A stretch of 64,000 nucleotides of DNA from Streptomyces sp. ERV7 (GCF_001653515.1 NZ_LYOY01000051.1:124001-188000); one strand, 5' to 3'; positions 8,538 through 18,210 are shown, counted from the first letter of the stretch. The notes: generated by a model from the sequence alone, not told the origin. Translations and numbers: made by a program.

Positions 8538-9087
8538 TGAGCACCCTTTCGAGCAGTGTCACATCTGGCTGGCCGCCGGCGGACTCGTCGCCGCCGGGCT
8601 GGTGGATGGCGACAAGTCCGGCCTCCGCCAGGTCGGCGACGAGGATCCGGGCAACGCCGAGGGGAATGGAGAGGAGTGCCGAGATCTCGGCGACCGACTT
8701 GATCTCACGGCACAGATGGCAGATCCGCTGGTGCTCGGGCAACTGCCCTTGCAGCCGGGCGGGTTCCGCCGTGGTGTGCACCAGCGCCTCGATGGCGAGC
8801 TGGTAGCGCGGCCGGGTGCGGCCGCCGGTCATGGCGTACGGACGCACAAGGGGGTTGTGCGTACCGCCCGCCGGGGAAGGCTGGGGGGTCTGCCGCGGCT
8901 GCACCGGCTCGATGCGGGGCTGCGGCGGCTGGTCGTACGGGCCCGGCTGACGGTGGGGCTGCTGGTACGGGTGCTGGCCCTGGCCGCTTCTGCTGGGGGC
9001 GGAGGGAAAGTTGAACCGGTTCTGCCCGTGCTCACCCGGAGACTGCTGGCCACCGCTGTATGGGTGTCCGCCTGGGGGTGTTGTCAC
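8518..9087 (-). CDS. cvnC: Conservon protein CvnC (DUF742), long N-terminal form
   Basis: A 189-residue DUF742 protein. The conserved part begins at NPLVRPYAMTGGRTRPRYQL, followed by LPEHQRICHLCREIKSVAEI and ISALLSIPLGVARILVADLA, a winged-helix-like segment. The first 70 or so residues are rich in Pro, Gln and Gly and are absent from the second copy. The GTG at 9087 was chosen over an upstream alternative because GGAGGAGG lies 5-8 bases before it in minus orientation. It is the third gene of the cvnABCD operon. Confidence 0.9.
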   Translation of the reverse strand: MTTPPGGHPYSGGQQSPGEHGQNRFNFPSAPSRSGQGQHPYQQPHRQPGPYDQPPQPRIEPVQPRQTPQPSPAGGTHNPLVRPYAMTGGRTRPRYQLAIEALVHTTAEPARLQGQLPEHQRICHLCREIKSVAEISALLSIPLGVARILVADLAEAGLVAIHQPGGDESAGGQPDVTLLERVLSGLRKL

Positions 9088-9129
9088 GTTTCCTCCTCCG
9101 ACTGCCGGTCGCCCGTTCCTGTGGGACCG

Positions 9130-9157
9130 CGCCACCGCACCCTATGGCGCGGTGGCG
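9130..9157 (-). other. Intercistronic hairpin between cvnB and cvnC (copy 1)
   Basis: A 9-bp inverted repeat (9130-9138 with 9149-9157) lies in the 115-bp gap between cvnB and cvnC. It may act as an attenuator or an RNA stability element; nothing equivalent was seen in the second conservon. Confidence 0.5.
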
Positions 9158-9202
9158 AGAAACGCACTGCCTGTCTGGTAGTTGAGAACGGGAAGTTCAC
9201 AA

Positions 9203-9625
9203 CTAATTAAGGAGACTGCCCTGGAGTTCCGCGCGCAGGTCCGGGGTGAGAACGGTGCCCGCGCGGTCGACAAGGAGAGCCATCTCATAGCCCACGAGAC
9301 CGATGTCGGCCTCGGGGTGGGCGAGTACGGCCAACGAGGAGCCGTCGGAGACGGCCATGAGGAAGAGGAAGCCTCGCTCCATCTCCACGACCGTCTGGTT
9401 GACGGCACCGCCCTCGAAGATCCGGGAGGCACCCGCGGTCAGGGACGTCAGTCCGGAGGCAACAGCCGCCAGCTGATCGGCCCGGTCCCGGGGGAAGCCT
9501 TCGGACATCGCCAGCAGGAGTCCGTCGGCGGAGACCACCACCGTGTGGGACACCCCGGGGGTGTTGTCCACGAAGTTGGTGATCAACCAGTTCAGATTCT
9601 GCGCCGCCTGGCTCATCGGGCTCAC
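9203..9625 (-). CDS. cvnB: Conservon roadblock/LC7 protein CvnB (copy 1)
   Basis: A 140-residue roadblock/LC7 domain protein, the regulatory partner of the CvnD GTPase. Visible are QNLNWLITNFVDNTPGVSHT, VVVSADGLLLAMSEGFPRDR and LAVLAHPEADIGLVGYEMAL. The GTG at 9625 is preferred over the ATG four codons later, because the GGAG inside the cvnA tail is seven bases from the GTG but sixteen from the ATG. The start lies one base after the cvnA stop, implying translational coupling. It is about 95 percent identical to copy 2. Confidence 0.92.
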   Translation of the reverse strand: MSPMSQAAQNLNWLITNFVDNTPGVSHTVVVSADGLLLAMSEGFPRDRADQLAAVASGLTSLTAGASRIFEGGAVNQTVVEMERGFLFLMAVSDGSSLAVLAHPEADIGLVGYEMALLVDRAGTVLTPDLRAELQGSLLN

Positions 9626-9626
9626 A

Positions 9627-12600
9627 CTAACGCTCCTGGTTGTAGGTGTTACTTGTGTCCGACCCCGCGCTGCGGCCCTGCTGGACGCCCCGGCGCAGGT
9701 TGCTCAACCTGCCGCGGACGTCCTCGGGGGCGCGGGAGACCTGTGGGCCGCCCTGCGGGGTCTGCTCCGCCGCACCCTCGACCAGATTGGCCTTGGGCAC
9801 CCGCCGGGGAAGCCCGGAGGGGGTGACCCCGCCGGCCTTCGGCTCACGCAGCTTCTCGGCCCGCGTCCAGCGCTCGTCATTGGTCGAACGCCAGTCGCCG
9901 GTGGGCTCGTCGGTGCCGGACGCGGCGCCGTTCGCGGCTCCGGAACCGGTGCCGTTCACGGTTCCGCTTGCGGAGCCGTTCGCGGTCGCGGGGCCGGTGT
10001 CGTTGCCGGGCCGCTGCGGTGCGGACTTCTGCTGCGGCTCCTGGGCGGCGGGCTGCCAGTTCTGCTGGCCGCTGCCGCGCCTCGGCAGACCGGCGCCGGT
10101 CATCTCGTGGGCGGCGGCCGGGGTGGGGCCCGACCGGTCGAAGCCTACGCGCTCGCGGCCGCCCGCGGGAACGTCCGGAGCGGATTCCGCTTCCTTGTTC
10201 GCCTGCGGGTAGTCGGACGCGTAGGAGTCCTGGTACGAGGCGTTCTGCTGCCACTCGCCCTGGTGGGGCGCGTCGCCGTAACCGCCGTCGTACTGCGGAC
10301 CGTCGGCCGCGGGCGCCTGGTAGGCGGCCTCCGCGTAGCCCTGGTCCGGGTAGCCGTTCTGCTGCTGTCCGTAGGACTCCTGCGCGTACGCGTCGGGGTA
10401 GTCCTGCGTGTACTGCTGCTGCCCGTCGAACTGGTTGTCGTACGAGGCCTGCCGGCCGTTGTACGACTCCTCGTAGGACTGCTGGGTGCCGTACTGCTCG
10501 TCGTACGCGGCGCCCTGCTGCACACCGTCGACCTCGTCGCGGTAGAGCGGGCGGTCGCCGCCCTGCGCCTGGGCCTCCAGGGCCGCGCGGCGCTCCTCGC
10601 GCATCAGCGAGCGGTTGACCGGGTCGAGCTGCAGGGCCTCGCCCTGCTCGCCCGTCTCGTAGCGGGAGTCGTCGAAGCCGAGCTCGGCGGCGGTGCGCAT
10701 GGCCGGGACGGCCGGGGCCTCGAAGCTCTGCTGCTCCGGGATGATCTGCGAGACCGTGAAGTCGTCGCCGGGCAGCGGCTCGCCACCGCCACCGTGGGTG
10801 ATCGCGTCCGGGAGCATGACCAGCGAGGTGGTGCCCGCCTGCTCGCCGGAGGGGCGCAGCTGGACGCGGATGCCGTGCCGGTCGGACAGCCGGCCGACCA
10901 CGAACAGGCCCATGCGCTGCGAGACGGCGGCGTCCACGGTCGGCGGGTTCGCCAGCTTGTGGTTGATGTCCGCGAAGTCCTCGGCGGTGAGGCCGATGCC
11001 CTTGTCGTGGATCTCGATCATCACGCGGCCGTCGGGGAGACGGGTGGCGGTGACGCGGACCTTGGTCTGCGGCGAGGAGAACGTCGTGGCGTTCTCCAGG
11101 AGCTCGGCGAGCAGGTGCACGAGGTCGGTCACGGCCTGGCCGTGGATCTCGCTCTCCGGCACACCGGTCAGCTCGATGCGCTCGTACGACTCCACCTCGG
11201 AGGAGGCGGCGCGCAGCACGTCGACCAGCGGGACCGGCTGGTTCCAGCGGCGGCCCGGCTCCTCGCCGGCGAGGACCAGGAGGTTCTCGCCATTGCGGCG
11301 CATACGGGTCGCGAGGTGGTCCAGCTTGAAGAGGCTCTCCAGCTGGTCCGGGTCGGCCTCGTTGTTCTCCAGGTCGGTGATGAGGGTCAGCTGGCCCTCG
11401 ATCAGCGACTGGTTGCGGCGCGACAGGTTGGTGAAGATCGCGTTGACGTTCCCTCGCAGGAGCGCCTGCTCGGCGGCGAGCCGGACGGCCTCGCGGTGGA
11501 CCTGGTCGAAGGCGCGGGCGACCTCGCCGATCTCGTCCGTGGAGGTGATCGGGATGGGCTCGACCCGGGTGTCGACCCGGCCGGGCTCGGTGCGCGAGAG
11601 CTGGTCGACGAGCATCGGCAGTCGGGTTTCGGCCACCTCGAAGGCGGCCGAGCGCAGCCGGCGCATCGAGCGGCTCATCTGGCGGGCCACCATGCCGGCC
11701 AGGATGAAGGCCGCGAGCAGCGAGACCACGACGATCGCGCCGTTGAGGTACGCGGAGGTCTTGGCGTCGTCGGCGATCTGGCCGGCCTCGTTCACCGCCT
11801 TGGTGACGAGGTCCTGCTCGATCTCGGTGTATCCGTCGAACTTGGCGGTGGAGGCGGCCATCCAGGCGTCGGGGGTGATGCCCTGGGCCTTGAGCTGCCT
11901 GGCGCTCTGGCCCTCGCCGATCGCGGCGGCCATGCTGTTGAACGGCGAGCCGTCGCGGGCCGGGGCGGCACCGATGCGCGGGCCGTCGTCGGCCTGCTGC
12001 CGCACCGCGGGAAGGTCCTTGGCGGCCTGGGCGGCCTTGGCCTCCATGACCTGCTTCAGATGGAGGCTGTCCGCGTCCGTACCACCGGCGTCGAACTCGC
12101 CGAGGGCGATGAACTCCAGGTAGTTGTACGAGTTGAACGCCTTGACCTGCATCTGGAAGGTCTTGGGGTCCTCGCTCGGCCGGATGATGAGGTGCAGACC
12201 AATGGAACGCTGCAGCGACTCGGCGGCCTTGGCGAGGTCGACCGCGTACACCATGCGGCCGTAGCTGGTGATGTTGCCGGTGCCCAGACCGAGCTCGTTG
12301 GAGAACGTGCTCAGGTAGTGGGGGATCGCGGTGTAGCCCTCTTCGGTCAGCACCGGGTTCTTCGCCTCGACGCCCTTGGCGTAGGCGGTCTTGCGCAGCG
12401 CGTCGAGGCTCTTCTCGGCCTCGCGGACCTTGGCCAGACGGCGCTGGAGGCTGGGCGTGTCCGGCATGCCCTTGACCTCGTCGTCGAACTTGGCGCGAGC
12501 CGCGTCCGAGGTGGCGATGGCCTTGGCGATGGCGTCGTCGTCGCGCTTGTTCTGCAGGAGGGGCTGAGCGGTGTGGTCACGCTCGTTGAGCAGGGCCTGG

Positions 12601-12941
12601 CCGTACTCCGAGGCGGCGCGCACGATCTGCGCCGTCTTCTCGGCGTCGCGGGCGTCGCGCCAGGTGGATATGGACCCCTTGACCTCGAAGCCGCCCATGA
12701 CGAGGCCGACGAGGACGGGGATGAGGAGGATGGCGTTCAGACGGGTGGCCACCCGCCAGTTGCGCGGCGAGAACTTGCTCTGACTCCCGGTGTCGGGGCC
12801 GGCGGTCTGACCCGCGCCCTTGCCCGCTCCCTTGCCCCCGGAGGGGATTGGCCGCTCGTCCGGCGTCGCCGCATTGCGCTGCGGCGGGGTGAAGTTGCCC
12901 CGCGCCTGCTGCGTCGCGGAGCTCGTCGTGCTTCGCCTCAC
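9627..12941 (-). CDS. cvnA: Conservon sensor histidine-kinase-like protein CvnA (copy 1)
   Basis: An 1104-residue membrane sensor and the first gene of the conservon. In order: a basic, disordered N-terminus; a membrane segment at about 68-85 (LNAILLIPVLVGLVMGGF); an extracytoplasmic nitrate/nitrite-sensing-type helical domain to about 390; a second membrane segment at about 397-418 (LNGAIVVVSLLAAFILAGMV); a HAMP linker; and a HATPase domain with N-box LLAELLENATTFSSPQTK near 605 and DKGIGL. The last 350 residues are disordered and rich in Gln, Tyr and Asp, ending in a conserved tail PQVSRAPEDVRGRLSNLRRG. The stimulus is unknown. GAGAGG lies 11 bases before the GTG, exactly as in copy 2. Confidence 0.93.
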   Translation of the reverse strand: MRRSTTSSATQQARGNFTPPQRNAATPDERPIPSGGKGAGKGAGQTAGPDTGSQSKFSPRNWRVATRLNAILLIPVLVGLVMGGFEVKGSISTWRDARDAEKTAQIVRAASEYGQALLNERDHTAQPLLQNKRDDDAIAKAIATSDAARAKFDDEVKGMPDTPSLQRRLAKVREAEKSLDALRKTAYAKGVEAKNPVLTEEGYTAIPHYLSTFSNELGLGTGNITSYGRMVYAVDLAKAAESLQRSIGLHLIIRPSEDPKTFQMQVKAFNSYNYLEFIALGEFDAGGTDADSLHLKQVMEAKAAQAAKDLPAVRQQADDGPRIGAAPARDGSPFNSMAAAIGEGQSARQLKAQGITPDAWMAASTAKFDGYTEIEQDLVTKAVNEAGQIADDAKTSAYLNGAIVVVSLLAAFILAGMVARQMSRSMRRLRSAAFEVAETRLPMLVDQLSRTEPGRVDTRVEPIPITSTDEIGEVARAFDQVHREAVRLAAEQALLRGNVNAIFTNLSRRNQSLIEGQLTLITDLENNEADPDQLESLFKLDHLATRMRRNGENLLVLAGEEPGRRWNQPVPLVDVLRAASSEVESYERIELTGVPESEIHGQAVTDLVHLLAELLENATTFSSPQTKVRVTATRLPDGRVMIEIHDKGIGLTAEDFADINHKLANPPTVDAAVSQRMGLFVVGRLSDRHGIRVQLRPSGEQAGTTSLVMLPDAITHGGGGEPLPGDDFTVSQIIPEQQSFEAPAVPAMRTAAELGFDDSRYETGEQGEALQLDPVNRSLMREERRAALEAQAQGGDRPLYRDEVDGVQQGAAYDEQYGTQQSYEESYNGRQASYDNQFDGQQQYTQDYPDAYAQESYGQQQNGYPDQGYAEAAYQAPAADGPQYDGGYGDAPHQGEWQQNASYQDSYASDYPQANKEAESAPDVPAGGRERVGFDRSGPTPAAAHEMTGAGLPRRGSGQQNWQPAAQEPQQKSAPQRPGNDTGPATANGSASGTVNGTGSGAANGAASGTDEPTGDWRSTNDERWTRAEKLREPKAGGVTPSGLPRRVPKANLVEGAAEQTPQGGPQVSRAPEDVRGRLSNLRRGVQQGRSAGSDTSNTYNQER

Positions 12942-13211
12942 TCGACCAACAACCTCTCGGCGCCGGCACCTCTCGCGGTGTGCCTTTAAATGTTCTGAGC
13001 CGTACTACTCGGGAGTTCGTCGAATTCCAGCACGCCAGGGGGGTCGGTTCCAAACAGCTGGAATCCCTGGTTCCGAGTGGCACACGCCTCAGATAAAACG
13101 GGCATAAAGAGCGAGCCCCGCCAAAAGACGGGGCCAATGTGAGCGCAGTGACACCATGTGAACGCGGCGGGTGTCCGTGACGGGGGAATTCTCTGTCGAA
13201 ACGTTATGAAC
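12942..13211. other. Upstream region of conservon 1, with a 12-mer shared with conservon 2
   Basis: No gene is seen. The minus-strand promoter of cvnA copy 1 must lie here. GAATTCCAGCAC at 13022-13033 occurs again at 18399-18410 upstream of the second cvnA, and flanking bases also agree, making it a candidate shared control element. GGAACC and GGAATC half-motifs lie around 13047-13075 but no complete promoter could be assigned. Confidence 0.45.
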
Positions 13212-13251
13212 ACAGGGGCGGATCGTGTCAAAGGACACAGTCCGCCCCTGT
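13212..13251 (-). terminator. Terminator of the second conservon
   Basis: An 18-bp inverted repeat (13212-13229 with 13234-13251), two central mismatches and an AAAG loop, lies about 30 bp beyond the second cvnD stop on the minus strand. Confidence 0.75.
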
Positions 13252-13281
13252 TCGTCTACGACAACTGCCGTATACGACTTC

Positions 13282-13863
13282 CTACTTGAGTCGTGCCATC
13301 AGTGCGTGCTCCACGAGCGTGATCAGCGCACTCTTCGCATCGCCGCGATGGCGGGCGTCGGTGGTGATGATCGGGGCGTCCGGACCGATCTGGAGAGCCT
13401 CGCGGACCTCGTCCGGGGTGTACGGCTGGTGGCCGTCGAAGCCGTTCAGGGCGATGACGAACGGGAGGCCGCTGTTCTCGAAGTAGTCGACCGCCGGGAA
13501 GCAGTCGGCGAGACGGCGGGTGTCCACCAGCACGACGGCGCCGATCGCGCCGCGCACCAGGTCGTCCCACATGAACCAGAAGCGGTCCTGGCCCGGCGTA
13601 CCGAAGAGGTACAGGATCAGGTCCTGGTCCAGGGTGATGCGGCCGAAGTCCATGGCCACCGTGGTGGTGGTCTTGTCCCCGGTGTGGGTGAGGTCGTCGA
13701 TGCCCGCGGAAGCGGACGTCATCACGGCCTCGGTGCGCAGCGGATTGATCTCCGAGACGGCGCCGACGAACGTGGTCTTGCCCACGCCGAAGCCGCCCGC
13801 CACCACGATCTTCGCGGAGGTGGTAGAGCGTGCCGCTCCGCCGCTAGAGCTTGCGAAGTCCAC
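13282..13863 (-). CDS. cvnD: Conservon small GTPase CvnD (copy 2)
   Basis: A 193-residue Ras-like GTPase with P-loop GGFGVGKTT and switch II region FGTPGQDRFWFMWDD. It is nearly identical to copy 1: differences are confined to about four residues in the last 40. A 206-bp tract (13424-13629) is identical in DNA to 8098-8303. Its start overlaps cvnC by 20 bp, as in copy 1. Such identity beside clearly divergent cvnA and cvnC genes points to gene conversion rather than a fresh duplication of the whole operon. Confidence 0.94.
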   Translation of the reverse strand: MDFASSSGGAARSTTSAKIVVAGGFGVGKTTFVGAVSEINPLRTEAVMTSASAGIDDLTHTGDKTTTTVAMDFGRITLDQDLILYLFGTPGQDRFWFMWDDLVRGAIGAVVLVDTRRLADCFPAVDYFENSGLPFVIALNGFDGHQPYTPDEVREALQIGPDAPIITTDARHRGDAKSALITLVEHALMARLK

Positions 13864-14251
13864 TGAGCACCCTTTCGAGCAGCGTCACATCCGGCGTGCC
13901 GCCGGCCTCTCCATTGCCCGGCTGGTGGATGGCCACCATGCCGGCCTCCGCCAGGTCGGCGACAAGAATCCGGGCCACACCGAGCGGCATCTGCAGCAGC
14001 GCCGAGACCTCCGCCACCGACTTGACCTCGCGGCACAGGTGGCAGATCCGCTGGTGCTCCGGGAGCAGCGTGGCCAGGTGCGCCGGGTCCGCGGTCGTGC
14101 TGACCAGGGCCTCGATGGCGAGCTGGTAGCGCGGCCGGGTCCGGCCGCCCGTCATGGCGTACGGGCGGACCAGCGGCTGGTCGCCTTCACTGTCGTAGTG
14201 CGCGTCGTGCAGAGCGCCGTACGAATCGTGTGAGGCGGGTGGCGGGGTCAT
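13844..14251 (-). CDS. cvnC: Conservon protein CvnC (DUF742), short form
   Basis: A 135-residue DUF742 protein with the core QPLVRPYAMTGGRTRPRYQL, LPEHQRICHLCREVKSVAEV and LQMPLGVARILVADLAEAGM. It has only about 25 residues before the core, against about 70 Pro/Gln-rich residues in copy 1. The ATG at 14251 has GGAGG four to five bases upstream in minus orientation. It sits between cvnB (109-bp gap) and cvnD (20-bp overlap). Confidence 0.92.
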   Translation of the reverse strand: MTPPPASHDSYGALHDAHYDSEGDQPLVRPYAMTGGRTRPRYQLAIEALVSTTADPAHLATLLPEHQRICHLCREVKSVAEVSALLQMPLGVARILVADLAEAGMVAIHQPGNGEAGGTPDVTLLERVLSGLRKL

Positions 14252-14360
14252 TGATCCTCCGGGCGGGACAGCAGGGACAGCGAGTGTCTTCGAGCCGTCT
14301 GATGTGGCCGGTGGGGGGCGGGGTGCGGCCGGACGGTGGTTTCTGACTGAGTGGGGGGCC

Positions 14361-14783
14361 TCAGTGGAGCAGGCTTCCCTGGAGTTCCGCGCGCAGGTCC
14401 GGGGTGAGGACGGAGCCCGCGCGGTCGACCAGGAGGGCCATCTCGTAACCGACCAGGCCGATGTCGCACTCGGGGTGGGCGAGCACGGCCAGCGAGGAAC
14501 CGTCGGAGACGGACATCAGGAAGAGGAAGCCGCGCTCCATCTCCACCACGGTCTGGGCGACGGTGCCGCCCTCGAAGATCCGGGACGCACCCGCGGTCAG
14601 CGAGGTGAGGCCGGACGCTACGGCCGCGAGCTGGTCGGCCCGGTCCCGCGGAAATCCTTCGGACATGGCTAGCAGCAGGCCGTCGGCGGAGACCACCACC
14701 GTGTGGGACACCCCGGGGGTGTTGTCCACGAAGTTGGTGATCAACCAGTTCAGATTCTGCGCCGCCTGGCTCATCTGACTCAA
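14361..14783 (-). CDS. cvnB: Conservon roadblock/LC7 protein CvnB (copy 2)
   Basis: A 140-residue roadblock/LC7 protein, differing from copy 1 at about seven positions (for example Cys in HPECDIGL where copy 1 has Ala). It starts directly after the cvnA stop. The TTG at 14783 has GGAG six to seven bases upstream and aligns with the GTG of copy 1; an ATG three codons later is an alternative start. Its role is as regulator of the adjacent CvnD GTPase. Confidence 0.9.
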   Translation of the reverse strand: MSQMSQAAQNLNWLITNFVDNTPGVSHTVVVSADGLLLAMSEGFPRDRADQLAAVASGLTSLTAGASRIFEGGTVAQTVVEMERGFLFLMSVSDGSSLAVLAHPECDIGLVGYEMALLVDRAGSVLTPDLRAELQGSLLH

Positions 14784-17700
14784 CTATCGCTCCTGCTGGT
14801 GAGTGGGGTCCATCGAGAAACTGCCGGTCGACGGGCCGCTTCCGGCCTGCCGCCCCTGCTGGATACCCCGGCGGAGATTGGTCAGGCGGCCGCGCACGTC
14901 GTCGGGCGCACGCGAGACCTGGGGGCCTGCCTGGTTCTGCTGCTGTTGTGCGGTGCCCGCTACCAGATTGGCACGCGGAACCCGCTTGGGCAGACCGGAA
15001 GTGGTGACACCGCCGGCGGCGGGCTTGCGGGCCCGCTCGGCCTGGCGGACGAGTTCATCGTTGGGCGAGGGCCGCCAGGAGCCGTTGCCGGCCGCGCCGT
15101 TGGCGTCGCGCTGGACGGGCGCCGGGCGGCGCTCGGCGCTCTGCGGCGCGGGGGCCGGGGGCTGCGCCGGACGCAGACCCTGGGGTCCGCCCTGGCCCGC
15201 CTGGCTCTGGTTGCCGCCCTGGTTCGGGGCGCCCGGTGCGGGCTGCCCCGGCTGCTGGCCGTTCTGACCGCCCTGCCCGTGGAACCAGTTGGTCTCCAGG
15301 GTGTCGTACAGCGGCGTACGGCCGTCACCGGCGTTCGGAGCCGGCGGCAGTGCCTCGGGCTGCGGCTGCTGCGGCAGGCTGCCGGCGGCCGGACGCTGCC
15401 CCTGGTTCTGCCGGGGCTGCTGCGGCGCCTGGTACTGCTGCGGCTGCTGGGACTGCTGCGGGGGACGCGGCGCGTCGAAGTCCGGCCGGGCGAACTCCGA
15501 GGTGGCCCCGGGTCCCTGGCGGTCGTCCATCGGCGGCCGGGCGTACTGGCCGGTGTTCTGGCCCGCGTTCTGACCGGTGTTCTGGCCGTACGCGCCGGGG
15601 CGCTCGAACTGTCCCGTCTGCGAGGGGTCCTGGGCGCCCTGCGGCGCGCCGAAGACGTCCGGGCGGACGAACTGGCCGGTGGACTGCGACCCCTGGGGCG
15701 CTGCGTCCTGGCGGCCGGGCGGCGGCCCGTCGAAGTCGGGGCGGGCGAACTCGGCGGTGGAGCCGGGGCCCTGGCGCTCGTCGAGCTGCGGCCTGGGGTA
15801 CTGGCCGGTGTGCTGCTCGATCTCCTCGTGGCCGCGCGGGCCGTCCTGCTCGTTGCCCCAGCTCGCGGCCTGCGGGCGCTGCGGGGCGCCGCCGGGCAGC
15901 TCGGCGCGCGGGGCGCCGGGCGGCGGGGTCGGCGAGACCGGCGCGGGCACCGGGGCCCGGGGTCACGCCGGGACGGGCGGCGCCGGGGCCCGCCGGGGGC
16001 TGCGACTGGGGGCCGCCGGGCTTGCCCGGGGCCTTCTTGCCGCCCTGGGCGACATCGACGGGCAGCATGACGAGCGCCGTCGTACCGCCGGAGTCGGAGG
16101 GGCGCAGCTGGATGCGGATGCCGTGTCGCAGGGACAGCCGGCCGACCACGAACAGACCCATGCGGCGCGAGACCGAGACGTCCACGGTGGGCGGCGACGC
16201 GAGCCGCTCGTTGATCGCGGCGAGGTCCTCGGGGGAGAGGCCGATGCCGGTGTCGTGGATCTCGACCAGGACGCGGCCGTCGGGCAGCGCGTGACCGGTG
16301 ACGCGGACCTTGGTCTGCGGCGAGGAGAACGAGGTGGCGTTCTCCAGCAGCTCGGCGAGCAGGTGCACGAGGTCGTTGACCACCCGGCCGGCGACATCGG
16401 TCGCGGGCACGGCGGCCAGTTCGATGCGCTCGTACTGCTCCACCTCGGAGGCCGCGGCGCGGAGCACGTCGACCAGCGGGACCGGGCGGGTCCAGCGGCG
16501 GCCGGGCTCTTCACCGGCGAGGACGAGGAGGTTCTCACCGTTACGGCGCATACGGGTCGCGAGGTGGTCGAGCTTGAAGAGCGAGGAGAGCTGGTCCGGG
16601 TCGGCCTCGCGGGACTCCAGTTCGGAGATGAGCGAGAGCTGACGCTGGATGAGGCCCTGCGAGCGGCGCGAGAGGTTGGTGAACATCGCGTTGACGTTGC
16701 CTCGCAGCAGGGCCTGCTCGGCGGCGAGTCGGACGGCCTCGCGGTGCACGTCGTCGAAGGCCGCGGCCACCTGGCCGATCTCGTCCCGCGAGTGCACGCC
16801 GACCGACTCCACGGACGTGTCGACGTCCTGCGGGTCGGACTCGGAGAGCTGCTTGACGAGCTCGGGCAGCCGGTCCTGGGCGACCCGGGTGGCGGTGTCC
16901 TGGAGGCGCCGCAGCGAGCGGATCATGGACCGGGCCACGACGAAGGCGCCGACCAGCGAGACGCCGAGGACGATGAGGATCAGGGCACCGTTGAGGATCG
17001 CGTCCCGCTGCGACTGGTCGCGCAGCTCGCGGGCCTTCTGCTCCATCTCGCCGAGCAGGGTCTGCTCGATCGTCTTCATCTGGTTGATCTTGTTGGAGTC
17101 CTGGTCGTACCAGTCGAGGTACGAGCGCTTGGTCTCCGTGGCGAGGCCGCCCTTGAGGACGCGCTGGGAGTACGCGTTGGCCGCGGTGATCTCCGAGTTG
17201 CCCTTGTCCAGCGGGGCCATCAGCTCTTCGGGGTTGCCGTGGTTGCTCTCGTAGACGATCGAGAACGACGACAGCTCCTGGCGCTCGCCGTCCGCCGCGG
17301 ACTTGGCGTACAGGCGGTCGGACTCGGCGAGCGTGCCCGTCTTGTCCTTGGTCGCGGGGAGCGCGGCGGCGATGATCGCGCGCTGGATGGAGGCGTACTC
17401 CTTGGCGGAGGAGAACGCGGCCAGCGCACGGGTGCGCTTGATCATCTCCGGGTTGGAGGTGGCCTGCGCCATGTCCTGGGAGAGGCTGAGGAGGCCGCGG
17501 ATGAGGCGGCTGTAGCCCTCGACGGTCTGGGAGTCCGATACGTCGCCGCGGTAGGCGCTCTTACGGATGTTGTCGAGGTCCTGGAGCTGGATCGCGATGG
17601 CCGTGACGTTACGGCGGATCGACTCCAGGGCGTCGTCGTTGTCCGGGTTGTCGACGTCCTGGGTGGCCGTCATGAACGACTGCTTGACCCGGTCGGTGGT

Positions 17701-18210
17701 GCCCCGCGCCGTCTGGACCATGTCCGCGCCGGTGTCGGTGGCCAGCGGGCCCGCCGACTTGTCGCGCTCCTCCTGGAGCGCGGCGGCCAGCTCGGTGGCC
17801 TGCTTGGTCATGTCGGTGAGCAGCTGCATGTGGTCGAGCTGCTTCATGTCGTTCATCGACTGGTTGATGCGCAGCCCGCCGAGGGTGGTCGCGGCGACCA
17901 CGGGCAGGGTCAGCAGCGCGACCAGTCGGGTGGAGATGCGCCAGTTGCGCAGGGCTATTCGCGACCCCGTGTCCACGGCCGGCTTCGGCTTGGGAGCGGC
18001 CGAGGGCTTCTCGCCGCCCGCGGCGGAGCGACCGGTGGGGCCGGAGGGGCCGCCGTTGTCGTCACCGCCCGGCGAAGGAGCCGATGGATTCTGGGTGGCC
18101 CGGGGGTTCTGGGCGTGCTGGGGCGAGGAACTGACTGATGTGGAGCCAGTCCCGCCGTGCGGCTCCTGCTCCGCCGCAGCGCTGCCATCCCTCTTGAAAC
18201 GTCCCTGCAC
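14784..18210 (-). pseudogene. cvnA: Conservon sensor CvnA (copy 2), interrupted by a +1 frameshift near 15951-15965
   Basis: The first part, from the GTG at 18210 (VQGRFKRDGSAAAEQEPHGG), carries a membrane segment, a sensing domain, a second membrane segment (ILNGALILIVLGVSLVGAFV) and the HATPase domain (N-box LLAELLENATSFSSPQTK) through VMLPVDVAQGGKKAPGKPGG. After that the frame turns into nonsense composition. The conserved Pro/Gln-rich tail, ending PQVSRAPDDVRGRLTNLRRG, resumes in another frame from about 15950 to 14784. The switch falls in a C/G run; removing one base would rejoin the frames to about 1140 residues. This could be a sequencing error, a real mutation or, less likely, programmed slippage. 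All catalytic domains precede it. Confidence 0.85.

Noticed and set aside
9543..12989. A 1148-residue open frame on the plus strand opposite cvnA copy 1
   Set aside because: It is a shadow of the high-GC codon bias of cvnA; its composition (Arg/Gly/Val/Leu runs) has no family motif and the minus-strand gene is unambiguous.
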